A stretch of DNA of 5,709 nucleotides. Origin: an uncultured Acidimicrobiales bacterium (lineage in GTDB: Bacteria; Actinomycetota; Acidimicrobiia; Acidimicrobiales; SZUA-35). A program made the position numbers and the translations under genes. The stretch lies in contig CALLIQ010000748.1 of the NCBI GenBank assembly GCA_938008925.1, forward strand, positions 1-5,709. Reading direction: 5' to 3'. The notes beneath the pieces were generated by a model. The model saw nothing but the letters and a program-made list of their open reading frames with translations, did no database searches and was not told where the DNA came from. Positions 1 to 4,825 of this stretch are shown piece after piece (position 1 is the first letter of the stretch; each line of letters begins with the position of its first letter).

Positions 1-132
1 AGCGGCCACGACGTTCGCGAGCCCGAGGGCCGCGAGGGATCCGGCGATGGCGGCCGCCCCGACGAGCGGCGCCTTGTCCGGGACGGGTTGGTCCGTCGTC
101 GGTTCAGCAATCGGGTCGATCATGGCCGTCAT
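1..132 (-). CDS. Unidentified protein, N-terminal fragment with hydrophobic segment
   Basis: This is the first 44 codons of a minus-strand gene that continues beyond the left edge of the window. I chose the ATG at 132 because a GAGG Shine-Dalgarno sequence sits 8 bases upstream (141-144); a second in-frame ATG lies at 123. The predicted protein starts with a short acidic, proline-containing stretch (MTAMIDPIAEPTTDQPVPDK), followed from about residue 21 by an Ala/Gly/Leu/Val-rich run with no charged residues to the end of the fragment. That run could be a membrane segment or a signal anchor; no twin-arginine motif precedes it. It lies downstream of the hydratase gene on the same strand after a 106-base spacer, so it may be the next gene of the operon or a separate unit. 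The family cannot be identified from 44 residues. Confidence 0.6.
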   Translation of the reverse strand, partial: MTAMIDPIAEPTTDQPVPDKAPLVGAAAIAGSLAALGLANVVAA

Positions 133-140
133 CGTCCAAT

Positions 141-144
141 CCTC
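141..144 (-). promoter_or_regulatory. Shine-Dalgarno site of the left-edge gene
   Basis: The minus strand reads GAGG here, 8 bases before the ATG at 132. This is the main reason for preferring that start over the in-frame ATG at 123. Confidence 0.5.
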
Positions 145-155
145 GTTGGCGCTCG

Positions 156-176
156 CCTCGCCCACCACGGGCGAAG
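156..176. other. Short GC-rich hairpin in the spacer between hydratase and left-edge gene
   Basis: The plus strand reads CCTCGCCC, then five bases (ACCAC), then GGGCGAAG. The arms can pair over 8 bp in the minus-strand RNA, with one G-U pair. No T-run follows on either strand, so it is not a classical intrinsic terminator. It sits between the hydratase stop (239) and the left-edge gene start (132) and could be a weak terminator, a processing site or a leader structure. In DNA this GC-rich, such hairpins also arise by chance. Confidence 0.3.
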
Positions 177-238
177 TCCGCGAAGGATGGTTCGGACGGC
201 CTACGCGATGAGGCTGTCGCTTCGTGGCCGAGACAAGG

Positions 239-1003
239 TCAGGTCGTGATCGAGACCGATGTGGGCACACCCTCGTCGGCGGTCGCACGGAACGTGGCAC
301 CAGGCGAGACGTCGAACGGTGCGGTCAGCCCGCCGGTGAAGACGATGTCGCCGGCTCGGACGTGGAGTCCCTCTTCACCGAGCGAGCGGCACAGCCAGGC
401 GACGGCTTCGATCGGGTTGCCCATCGCTTGTGAGCCGGCGCCGTGGAAGTGCGCCTCGCCCTGCTCGAAGAGCATCGTGACCGCCGCCGGGTCTGGAAGG
501 GGAGCGACCTCGCCGATCGTGAAGCCCGACGCAGAGGAGTTGTCGGCGGTGTTGTCGAGCCACTCGAACTCGAAGGTCTCGAACCGGGGATCGACGAACT
601 CGATCCCGAAGCACCAGCCGGCTGCCGATTGCGCGATCTCGCCGAGGGTCGACAACTCGTCGAGGTCAGCGCCGGCAACGTAGACGAGCTCCGGCTCGAC
701 CTTCGCCTGGCGCATCCGTGCCGTGTCGCCAGCTTCGGCGACGCGCTGTGACTCCCAGAGCGTGCCCCAGTTCGGGCGACTGATTCCCAGTGCCTCGCGC
801 ATCGCTGCGGAGGTCCACCCGAGCTTCCAACCGATCTGCGTATCGCCCGAGGCGGCGCGCAACCCGTCGACCTCGCGAGCGATGGCTCGGGCGTCATTCC
901 ACGAGAACTCGTCGAAGCGAGACGTGAACAACTCCACGAACGAACGCTCCTGCTCCGCCGCGAACAACTCAGCAGCCAACGCTCCACGGTCCAACTCGCT
1001 CAT
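239..1003 (-). CDS. 2-hydroxypenta-2,4-dienoate hydratase / 4-oxalocrotonate decarboxylase family (MhpD/XylJ/XylI-like)
   Basis: A 254-residue cytoplasmic enzyme of the fumarylacetoacetate-hydrolase-like hydratase/decarboxylase family, close to the usual 255-270. Members either add water to 2-hydroxypenta-2,4-dienoate, giving 4-hydroxy-2-oxovalerate, or decarboxylate 4-oxalocrotonate; both are lower steps of meta-cleavage pathways. Visible signatures are GWKLGWTS (58-65, with the conserved Lys60), KVEPELVYV (101-109), whose Glu103 and Glu105 are the expected metal ligands, and GIEFVDPR (133-140), whose Glu135 is the third. LDNTADNSSASGFTIG (149-164) and the C-terminal GNPIEAVAWL and AGDIVFTGGL blocks also fit the family. 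The ATG at 1003 overlaps the upstream HAD stop as ATGA, so translation is probably coupled; no clear Shine-Dalgarno is seen. It is the last gene of the IclR-Rieske-HAD-hydratase unit. Hydratase and decarboxylase cannot be separated by eye; the neighbouring dioxygenases are compatible with either. Confidence 0.88.
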   Translation of the reverse strand: MSELDRGALAAELFAAEQERSFVELFTSRFDEFSWNDARAIAREVDGLRAASGDTQIGWKLGWTSAAMREALGISRPNWGTLWESQRVAEAGDTARMRQAKVEPELVYVAGADLDELSTLGEIAQSAAGWCFGIEFVDPRFETFEFEWLDNTADNSSASGFTIGEVAPLPDPAAVTMLFEQGEAHFHGAGSQAMGNPIEAVAWLCRSLGEEGLHVRAGDIVFTGGLTAPFDVSPGATFRATADEGVPTSVSITT

Positions 1004-1677
1004 CGGTCAATCATGAGGCGGGTGGCGACGCCTTGCCAAGCTTCGGCGGCGTTGGCGATGTCGAACCAGATGGTGTCGATGCCGAAGCGCTCGGCGCCCT
1101 CGACGTTGAGGGGCTGGTCGTCGACGAACAGCATCTCGTCCGCACCGAACCCCGTCATCTCGACCGCTCGCTCGAACGCTCGTGGGTCGGGCTTGAGGAT
1201 GTTGGTGTCGGAGCAGTCGACGATGTGATCGACGCCCCCGAGGAAGGTGATGTCGTGTTCCCACTCTCGGCCGTGGAAGGCGCGCATGTCGTTCGTCAGG
1301 ACCGACACCGACAGTCCTGCGGCTCGCGCTCGGTCGGTGACCGCAACGCACTCGGGTCGCACGAGCGAGTCGTCGGCGGGCTCATACAGCAGCGTCATGT
1401 AGGCCCGGGTGTCGAAGGTGCGGTCGGCCAGCTCGCCGACTTCGGCGGCTCTTTGTGCCCAGTAGTCGCGCTCGGTCAATCCGTCGCCCGCGATCATGCG
1501 TTGCCACAACGGGTCGGTCGACGGATCGATCGGACCAAGCCAATCGAGCGTCCCTGGCTCGAGAGACAGCAGACGTTCTGCCTTCTCGTGCAGCTCGACC
1601 GGATTGAGGAGACACACGCCGCCGAAGTCGAGGAGTAGGCAGCGGTATGGCGAAGGATCCGGGATCGGGTCCGTCAT
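1000..1677 (-). CDS. HAD-superfamily hydrolase
   Basis: A 225-residue cytoplasmic HAD-like hydrolase with the four motifs in order: motif I LLLDFGGV (nucleophile Asp17), motif II VLTND (Thr128), motif III Lys162 in LKPDPRAF, and motif IV LFVDDQ (Asp186, Asp187). The region between motifs I and II (about 25-110) looks like the alpha-helical cap of subfamily IA proteins. Motif I is DxG rather than the DxD of typical phosphatases, so the usual general acid is Gly19; a DLGNV/DLGGV form is known in YihX-like and epoxide-hydrolase-N-terminal-like HAD proteins. The substrate is unknown: a phosphate ester is the default guess and dehalogenation is possible. The ATG at 1677 overlaps the Rieske stop as ATGA, and the TGA at 1000-1002 overlaps the hydratase start. 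A weak GAGA lies 9 bases upstream. Its place in a ring-cleavage operon suggests a housekeeping or detoxifying role, but this is inference. Confidence 0.85.
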   Translation of the reverse strand: MTDPIPDPSPYRCLLLDFGGVCLLNPVELHEKAERLLSLEPGTLDWLGPIDPSTDPLWQRMIAGDGLTERDYWAQRAAEVGELADRTFDTRAYMTLLYEPADDSLVRPECVAVTDRARAAGLSVSVLTNDMRAFHGREWEHDITFLGGVDHIVDCSDTNILKPDPRAFERAVEMTGFGADEMLFVDDQPLNVEGAERFGIDTIWFDIANAAEAWQGVATRLMIDR

Positions 1678-2135
1678 GTCGATTCGTCTCGTTTCCAGGT
1701 GCGGGCGTGCTCGAGCAGCAGTTCTCTCGTCGAGCGAACGGGCTCGGCCTGCGGGGTTTCGATGAAGACCTCGCCGTCGATCACCTCGACGGGCACCGAG
1801 GCCAAGGGCGGCGATGGGGAAGCGGCGGGACCGCTCGACGTCAACAGGCCGGTCGAGATCTCATAGCGCCAGAAGTGATGCGGGCACATGAGCACTCCGT
1901 CGCTCACGACACCGTCGGCGAGCGGTTGGTCAGCGTGCAGGCAACGATTCTCGAACCCGACGATCTCGTCTGACGTGTTGCTGTCCGACGTGCGGCTGTC
2001 CGACGAGCTGCTGTTCGACGTGCTGCTGTTCGACGTGCTGGCGGAGCGCACGAGCACGACCCGGCCATCGGCCACCGCGATCGCCCGGTCCAGGGGGAAA
2101 TCGTCGACGCGGCCGACCCGCACGCGCTCGGTCAC
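1674..2135 (-). CDS. Rieske-type [2Fe-2S] ferredoxin-like protein with Ser-rich repeat insert
   Basis: A 153-residue protein with one Rieske [2Fe-2S] domain. The cluster ligands are Cys65-x-His67 (NRCLHAD) and Cys84-x-x-His87 (MCPHHFWRYEISTG), separated by the usual 16 residues. No catalytic mononuclear-iron domain follows, so it is an electron carrier, not a ring-hydroxylating oxygenase subunit. Family members of this kind are usually near 100-110 residues; the extra length comes from a low-complexity insert (about residues 33-57) made of five 5-residue units (STSNS, STSNS, SSSDS, RTSDS, NTSDE) between the strand VVLVR and EIVGFENRC, and from a charged C-terminal tail. The start is GTG, overlapping the IclR stop as GTGA, and is supported by GAGGT 5 bases upstream. 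It may feed electrons to an aromatic-ring oxygenase outside the window, or keep the dioxygenase iron reduced as XylT does for XylE, although XylT is a plant-type ferredoxin. Confidence 0.85.
   Translation of the reverse strand: MTERVRVGRVDDFPLDRAIAVADGRVVLVRSASTSNSSTSNSSSSDSRTSDSNTSDEIVGFENRCLHADQPLADGVVSDGVLMCPHHFWRYEISTGLLTSSGPAASPSPPLASVPVEVIDGEVFIETPQAEPVRSTRELLLEHARTWKRDEST
1965..2039 (-). repeat. Five-unit 15-bp in-frame tandem repeat inside the Rieske gene
   Basis: Five consecutive 15-base units run from 2039 down to 1965. On the minus strand the first two are identical (AGCACGTCGAACAGC). The third and fourth differ by two or three bases, and the fifth (AACACGTCAGACGAG) is the most diverged. 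Because 15 is a multiple of 3, copy-number changes keep the reading frame and only lengthen or shorten a Ser/Thr/Asn/Asp-rich loop of the Rieske protein. Confidence 0.9.
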
Positions 2136-2899
2136 GCGGCACCTCGGTAGCCGAGCCGGCGCGACGCCAGCGCGGCGGTCTCCATCGTCGCTCGGGCCAG
2201 GCCTTGGCGAACCGGGTCGACCCGGTCGGCCGGTCCGGCGACGCTCATCGCTGCAACGACGCGGCCGCCGCCATCGCGAATCGGCGCTGCGACCGATACC
2301 ACGCCGATCTCCGACTCGTGGCGGTTCTCGGCGTAGCCCCGCCGGCGGGTGCGATCGAGTTCCGCCCGCAGCTCGGTCATGGACACGATCGAATGCTCGG
2401 TCCGCCCGGTGAGCGTCCAGCCGTCGAGGATGCGCTCGAGCTGGTCTCGTGGAGCGAACGCCATCAACGCTTTGCCGGTGCCGGAGACGTTGGCCTCGTT
2501 GCGTCTCCCGATCTCGAGGAACATCCGCAGCGTGTTCGGGCTGTCGAGCCGCTCGATGTAGACCACTTCGCGGCCATCGAGCACGGCGACCTGCACCGTC
2601 TCACCGGTCTTGTTCCGCAGGTCTGACATGGGGGAGAGGACCGCTTCGTGCAGATCGAGCTGGGTCGGCACGGCGGCGGCCAGATCGAACATCACGAGGC
2701 CCAGTCGGTAGCGGCCGGTCTCGGCGTTCTGCTCGAGCATGCCCTCTTCGGCGAGGGTGGCGAGCAGCCGGTGGACCGTGGACTTCGACAGCTCGAGATG
2801 GCGGGCCAGATCGGTCACGCCCCACTCGAGGTTCGTCGACGAGAACGCCTTCAGCAACCGGACGGCGTTCGTCACCGATGTCAGCGTCGAGGTCCCCAC
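2132..2899 (-). CDS. IclR-family transcriptional regulator
   Basis: A 255-residue cytoplasmic DNA-binding regulator of normal IclR length. An N-terminal winged helix-turn-helix is seen at about residues 5-65 (AVRLLKAFS, then GVTDLARHLELSKSTVHRLL with the recognition helix near 38-47, then the wing MLEQNAETGRYRLG). The ligand-binding domain follows (about 80-250), with the conserved blocks VVYIERLDSPNTLRMFLEIGR (112-132), SGTGKALMAFAP and GYAENRHESEIGVVSVAAPIRDGGGRVVAAMSVAGP. IclR proteins commonly control aromatic catabolism (PcaR, PobR and MhpR are examples) and respond to a pathway acid. It starts with GTG at 2899 and has no Shine-Dalgarno; a TAGAAT -10 element ends 7 bases upstream, so the transcript may be leaderless. 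It heads the minus-strand operon and is divergent from the dioxygenases across an 81-base region with a perfect inverted repeat, so it probably regulates both units and itself. Whether it activates or represses is not visible. Confidence 0.93.
   Translation of the reverse strand: MGTSTLTSVTNAVRLLKAFSSTNLEWGVTDLARHLELSKSTVHRLLATLAEEGMLEQNAETGRYRLGLVMFDLAAAVPTQLDLHEAVLSPMSDLRNKTGETVQVAVLDGREVVYIERLDSPNTLRMFLEIGRRNEANVSGTGKALMAFAPRDQLERILDGWTLTGRTEHSIVSMTELRAELDRTRRRGYAENRHESEIGVVSVAAPIRDGGGRVVAAMSVAGPADRVDPVRQGLARATMETAALASRRLGYRGAA
2141..2145 (-). promoter_or_regulatory. Shine-Dalgarno site deciding the Rieske GTG start
   Basis: The minus strand reads GAGGT, 5 bases before the GTG at 2135 and inside the last codons of the IclR gene. 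It supports a GTG start that overlaps the IclR stop by four bases. Confidence 0.6.
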
Positions 2900-2906
2900 A
2901 AGGCCG

Positions 2907-2912
2907 ATTCTA
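2907..2912 (-). promoter_or_regulatory. Candidate -10 element of the IclR operon promoter
   Basis: The minus strand reads TAGAAT, five of six matches to TATAAT. Its end is 7 bases before the GTG at 2899, so transcription could begin at or next to the start codon. No convincing -35 is seen at 16-18 bp; that interval is filled by the inverted repeat at 2918-2940, so a protein bound there would cover the promoter. Confidence 0.45.
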
Positions 2913-2917
2913 GATCG

Positions 2918-2940
2918 GGTGTCCCTGTATGCGGGACACC
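2918..2940. promoter_or_regulatory. Perfect 8-7-8 inverted repeat, probable IclR operator
   Basis: The arms are GGTGTCCC (2918-2925) and GGGACACC (2933-2940), exact reverse complements around a 7-base AT-containing spacer (TGTATGC). The site lies in the control region between the divergent IclR gene and the first dioxygenase gene. It covers about -18 to -40 of the inferred IclR promoter and lies upstream of the inferred dioxygenase promoter. No T-run follows and no upstream gene ends here, so it is an operator rather than a terminator. Binding by the adjacent IclR protein is inferred from position and symmetry. Confidence 0.7.
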
Positions 2941-2941
2941 T

Positions 2942-2956
2942 TCCCGCTACCCGGGA
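2942..2956. promoter_or_regulatory. Second, degenerate operator-like repeat 20 bp from the first
   Basis: TCCC (2942-2945) and GGGA (2953-2956) flank a 7-base spacer, the same core spacing as the CCC/GGG core of the perfect repeat. The right arm, GGGACGCG, matches GGGACACC at six of eight positions; the left arm matches only in TCCC. The centres (2929 and 2949) are 20 bp apart, about two helical turns, so two dimers could bind on one face of the DNA, as IclR-family proteins often do. Confidence 0.4.
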
Positions 2957-2963
2957 CGCGAGA

Positions 2964-2969
2964 TGTAAC
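2964..2969 (+). promoter_or_regulatory. Weak candidate -10 element for the dioxygenase operon
   Basis: TGTAAC lies 11 bases before the ATG at 2981, with a poor -35-like TTCCCG at 2941-2946 and a 17-base gap. If real, the leader would be only a few bases long, which agrees with the lack of a Shine-Dalgarno before the ATG. The match to consensus is poor, so this is only a candidate. Confidence 0.25.
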
Positions 2970-2980
2970 GTCCGTCACCA

Positions 2981-3889
2981 ATGGGGATTCTTCGACTGGG
3001 GCACGTCGGCATCACGGCGCCTGACCTCGAACTGGCAGCGGCGTATTACACGCAGGTCATGGGCATGGATCTGGTGGAGCAGACCGAGGATCGTCTGTTC
3101 CTGAAGTGCTGGGACGAGCGAGACCACCACAGCCTCTCGATCCGTCACGACACCCGGGTCGGGCTCGATCGCATCACCTTCAAGTGCGAGCACGCCGACG
3201 ACCTCGCGACGTTCGAATCGCGGATCGAAGGCGCTGGTTACGGCGTTGGGCGAGTCGCCGACGGTGAGGAGATCGGGCAGGGCGAGTCGATTCGCTTCGA
3301 GTCGCCGTCCGGTCACCCGATGGAGATCGTGGCTGACGTCCACAAGGTCGGCGGCCGACTCCCGCTGACCAACCCACTCCCGTATCCAGGCGACCTCATC
3401 GGCATCGCTCCACCTCGACTCGATCACGTGCTCGTCACCTGCGAAGAGGTGCCCGAGGCAGCGCGGTTCATGATGGACGTCCTCGACTTCCGGCTCACCG
3501 AGCAACTCCTCGATGGTCAGGGGCACCAAGTCATCGCCTTCCTCGAGCGCGGCCACAAGCCGCACGACATCGCCTTCGTGCAGGGCCCCAACGGTGGCCT
3601 GCACCACTTCTCGTTCTGGCTCGACGACTGGGACCACGTCCGCAGAGCGGCCGACATCTTGGCCTTCAATGGCATCAGCGTCGACGTCGGTCCGACCCGC
3701 CACGGCATCACGCGGGGCAACACGATCTACTTCTTCGACCCGATGGGGACCCGCAACGAGGTCTTCACCGGCGGCTACCGACCCGATCCCGACTTCCCGA
3801 CCATCACCTGGACCGACGACAACGCCGGCTCGGCGATCTTCTACTACGAGGGAGAAGTGAACGCTCGCTTCTCCAACGTGCACACCTGA
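2981..3889 (+). CDS. Catechol 2,3-dioxygenase-like extradiol dioxygenase (paralogue 1)
   Basis: A 302-residue type I extradiol dioxygenase of the vicinal-oxygen-chelate fold, close to the 307 residues of XylE. Such enzymes use Fe(II) and O2 to open catechols next to the two hydroxyls, giving yellow 2-hydroxymuconic semialdehydes. Two VOC domains are visible: an N-terminal one (about 5-120, MGILRLGHVGITAPDLELAAAYY) and a catalytic C-terminal one (about 145-270). By alignment with XylE the metal ligands are His149 (RLDHV), His209 (LHHF) and Glu260 (TRNEVF). The second-shell residues His195 (KPHDIAF), His241 (GPTRHG) and Tyr250 (IYFFDP) are also present, so it should be active. The ATG is supported by the MGILRL start shared with the next gene; no Shine-Dalgarno is seen. 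Its TGA overlaps the next ATG (TGATG). The N-terminal domain is less XylE-like than in the second copy, so the substrate may differ; which catechol is cleaved is not visible. Confidence 0.92.
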   Translation: MGILRLGHVGITAPDLELAAAYYTQVMGMDLVEQTEDRLFLKCWDERDHHSLSIRHDTRVGLDRITFKCEHADDLATFESRIEGAGYGVGRVADGEEIGQGESIRFESPSGHPMEIVADVHKVGGRLPLTNPLPYPGDLIGIAPPRLDHVLVTCEEVPEAARFMMDVLDFRLTEQLLDGQGHQVIAFLERGHKPHDIAFVQGPNGGLHHFSFWLDDWDHVRRAADILAFNGISVDVGPTRHGITRGNTIYFFDPMGTRNEVFTGGYRPDPDFPTITWTDDNAGSAIFYYEGEVNARFSNVHT

Positions 3890-4815
3890 TGGGCATTCTC
3901 CGACTCTCACACGCCGAGGTCCGCGTCCCCGACCTCGAACTCGCGCTGGCGTATTACACCGAAGTCGTCGGTCTGATCGAGACCGAGCGAGGCGTCGGCC
4001 CCGATGGGGGAGAGCGGGCCTACCTCAAGGCCTGGGATGAACATCAGCACCACTCGTTGGTGCTCGTCTCGGCCCCGACCTACGGCCTCGAAACGCTCGG
4101 GTTCAAGGTCGAGCATGCGGCCGACCTCGACGAGCTGTCGGCGTCGCTCGCCGATGCGGGGCTCGAGGTCGCCCGCCACGAGCCCGGATCGCTCGGCGCC
4201 GGGAGCGGAGCCACTGCCCGCTTCGTCGCTCCGAGCGGGCACACGGTCGATCTCGTCCACGGCATGGAGCAGGTCGGCAACAGCCTGCCGCTCCACAACC
4301 CGCCACCTGCGCCAGCGGATCTGATCGGGATGCATCCGCCGCGCATCGACCACATCTTCCTGCTTTGCGAAGACGTCGACGGCGTCACCTCCTTCTTCCG
4401 CGACGTGCTCGACTTCCGCCTCACCGAGCAGATCCTCGCCGACGACGGCTACCAGCTCGCGACGTTCCTCGAGCGCAGCCACACGCCACACGACATCGCC
4501 TTCCTGACCGGACCGAACGGTGGCTTCCACCACGTCGCGTTCTGGGTCGACGACTGGAACGATCTTCGCCACGCCGCCGACACATGCGCCTATCACGGCG
4601 TCACCATCGACGCCGGCCCGACCCGCCACGGCGCCACCCGCGGGTGCGGTCTCTACTTCTTCGATCCGGCCGGGAACCGCAACGAGGTCTTCACCGGCGG
4701 GTACCACTTCGACCCGGACGACGAACCGACCACGTGGACCGAGGCTGAGATGGGCCGAGCGATCTTCTCCTACAAGGGTCAGGTCGACCCCCGATTCATG
4801 ACCAACCACACGTGA
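3889..4815 (+). CDS. Catechol 2,3-dioxygenase (XylE-type, paralogue 2)
   Basis: A 308-residue type I extradiol dioxygenase, clearly paralogous to the preceding gene. The two align without gaps over the last 159 residues, and this copy has about six extra residues in the N-terminal domain (near 34-42, GVGPDGGER, plus one further on). It resembles XylE more closely, for example in ERAYLKAWDEHQHHSLVL (42-59) and the ending RFMTNHT. Predicted metal ligands are His155 (RIDHI), His215 (FHHV) and Glu266 (NRNEVF), with His201, His247 and Tyr256 matching the catalytic-pocket residues of XylE. The expected reaction is Fe(II)-dependent ring opening of catechol or an alkylcatechol. Its ATG shares the A of the previous stop (TGATG) and lacks a Shine-Dalgarno, so it is probably translated by reinitiation. 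The two products could form separate homotetramers with different substrate ranges or mix; the sequence does not say which. Confidence 0.94.
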   Translation: MGILRLSHAEVRVPDLELALAYYTEVVGLIETERGVGPDGGERAYLKAWDEHQHHSLVLVSAPTYGLETLGFKVEHAADLDELSASLADAGLEVARHEPGSLGAGSGATARFVAPSGHTVDLVHGMEQVGNSLPLHNPPPAPADLIGMHPPRIDHIFLLCEDVDGVTSFFRDVLDFRLTEQILADDGYQLATFLERSHTPHDIAFLTGPNGGFHHVAFWVDDWNDLRHAADTCAYHGVTIDAGPTRHGATRGCGLYFFDPAGNRNEVFTGGYHFDPDDEPTTWTEAEMGRAIFSYKGQVDPRFMTNHT

Positions 4816-4817
4816 GG
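4814..4817 (+). promoter_or_regulatory. Shine-Dalgarno site of the histidine phosphatase gene
   Basis: GAGG overlaps the dioxygenase stop codon (TGA, 4813-4815) and lies 8 bases before the ATG at 4826. It fixes the start of the next gene and indicates co-transcription with the dioxygenases. Confidence 0.6.
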
Positions 4818-4825
4818 GCTCGTCG

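Noticed and set aside
1033..1638. A 201-codon plus-strand open frame within the HAD gene
   Set aside because: Antisense shadow of a gene with four HAD motifs; no ribosome site and no recognisable domain.
1965..2039. The 15-bp tandem repeat as a CRISPR array or an iteron origin
   Set aside because: There are no spacers between the units, and they lie in frame inside a coding gene and translate to a regular pentapeptide repeat.
1888..2412. A 174-codon plus-strand open frame spanning the Rieske and IclR genes
   Set aside because: It crosses the boundary of two well-supported opposite-strand genes and becomes Arg/Pro/Ser-rich, typical of a shifted GC-rich frame.
2918..2940. The perfect inverted repeat as a transcription terminator
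   Set aside because: It lies between two divergent gene starts, so no transcript from a neighbour ends there, and no T-run follows on either strand.
2975..3910. A 311-codon open frame on the minus strand exactly opposite the first dioxygenase
   Set aside because: Its borders mirror the plus-strand gene and the protein resembles no known family, while the plus frame has full XylE-type motifs. Long antisense frames are expected in GC-rich genes with G/C third positions.
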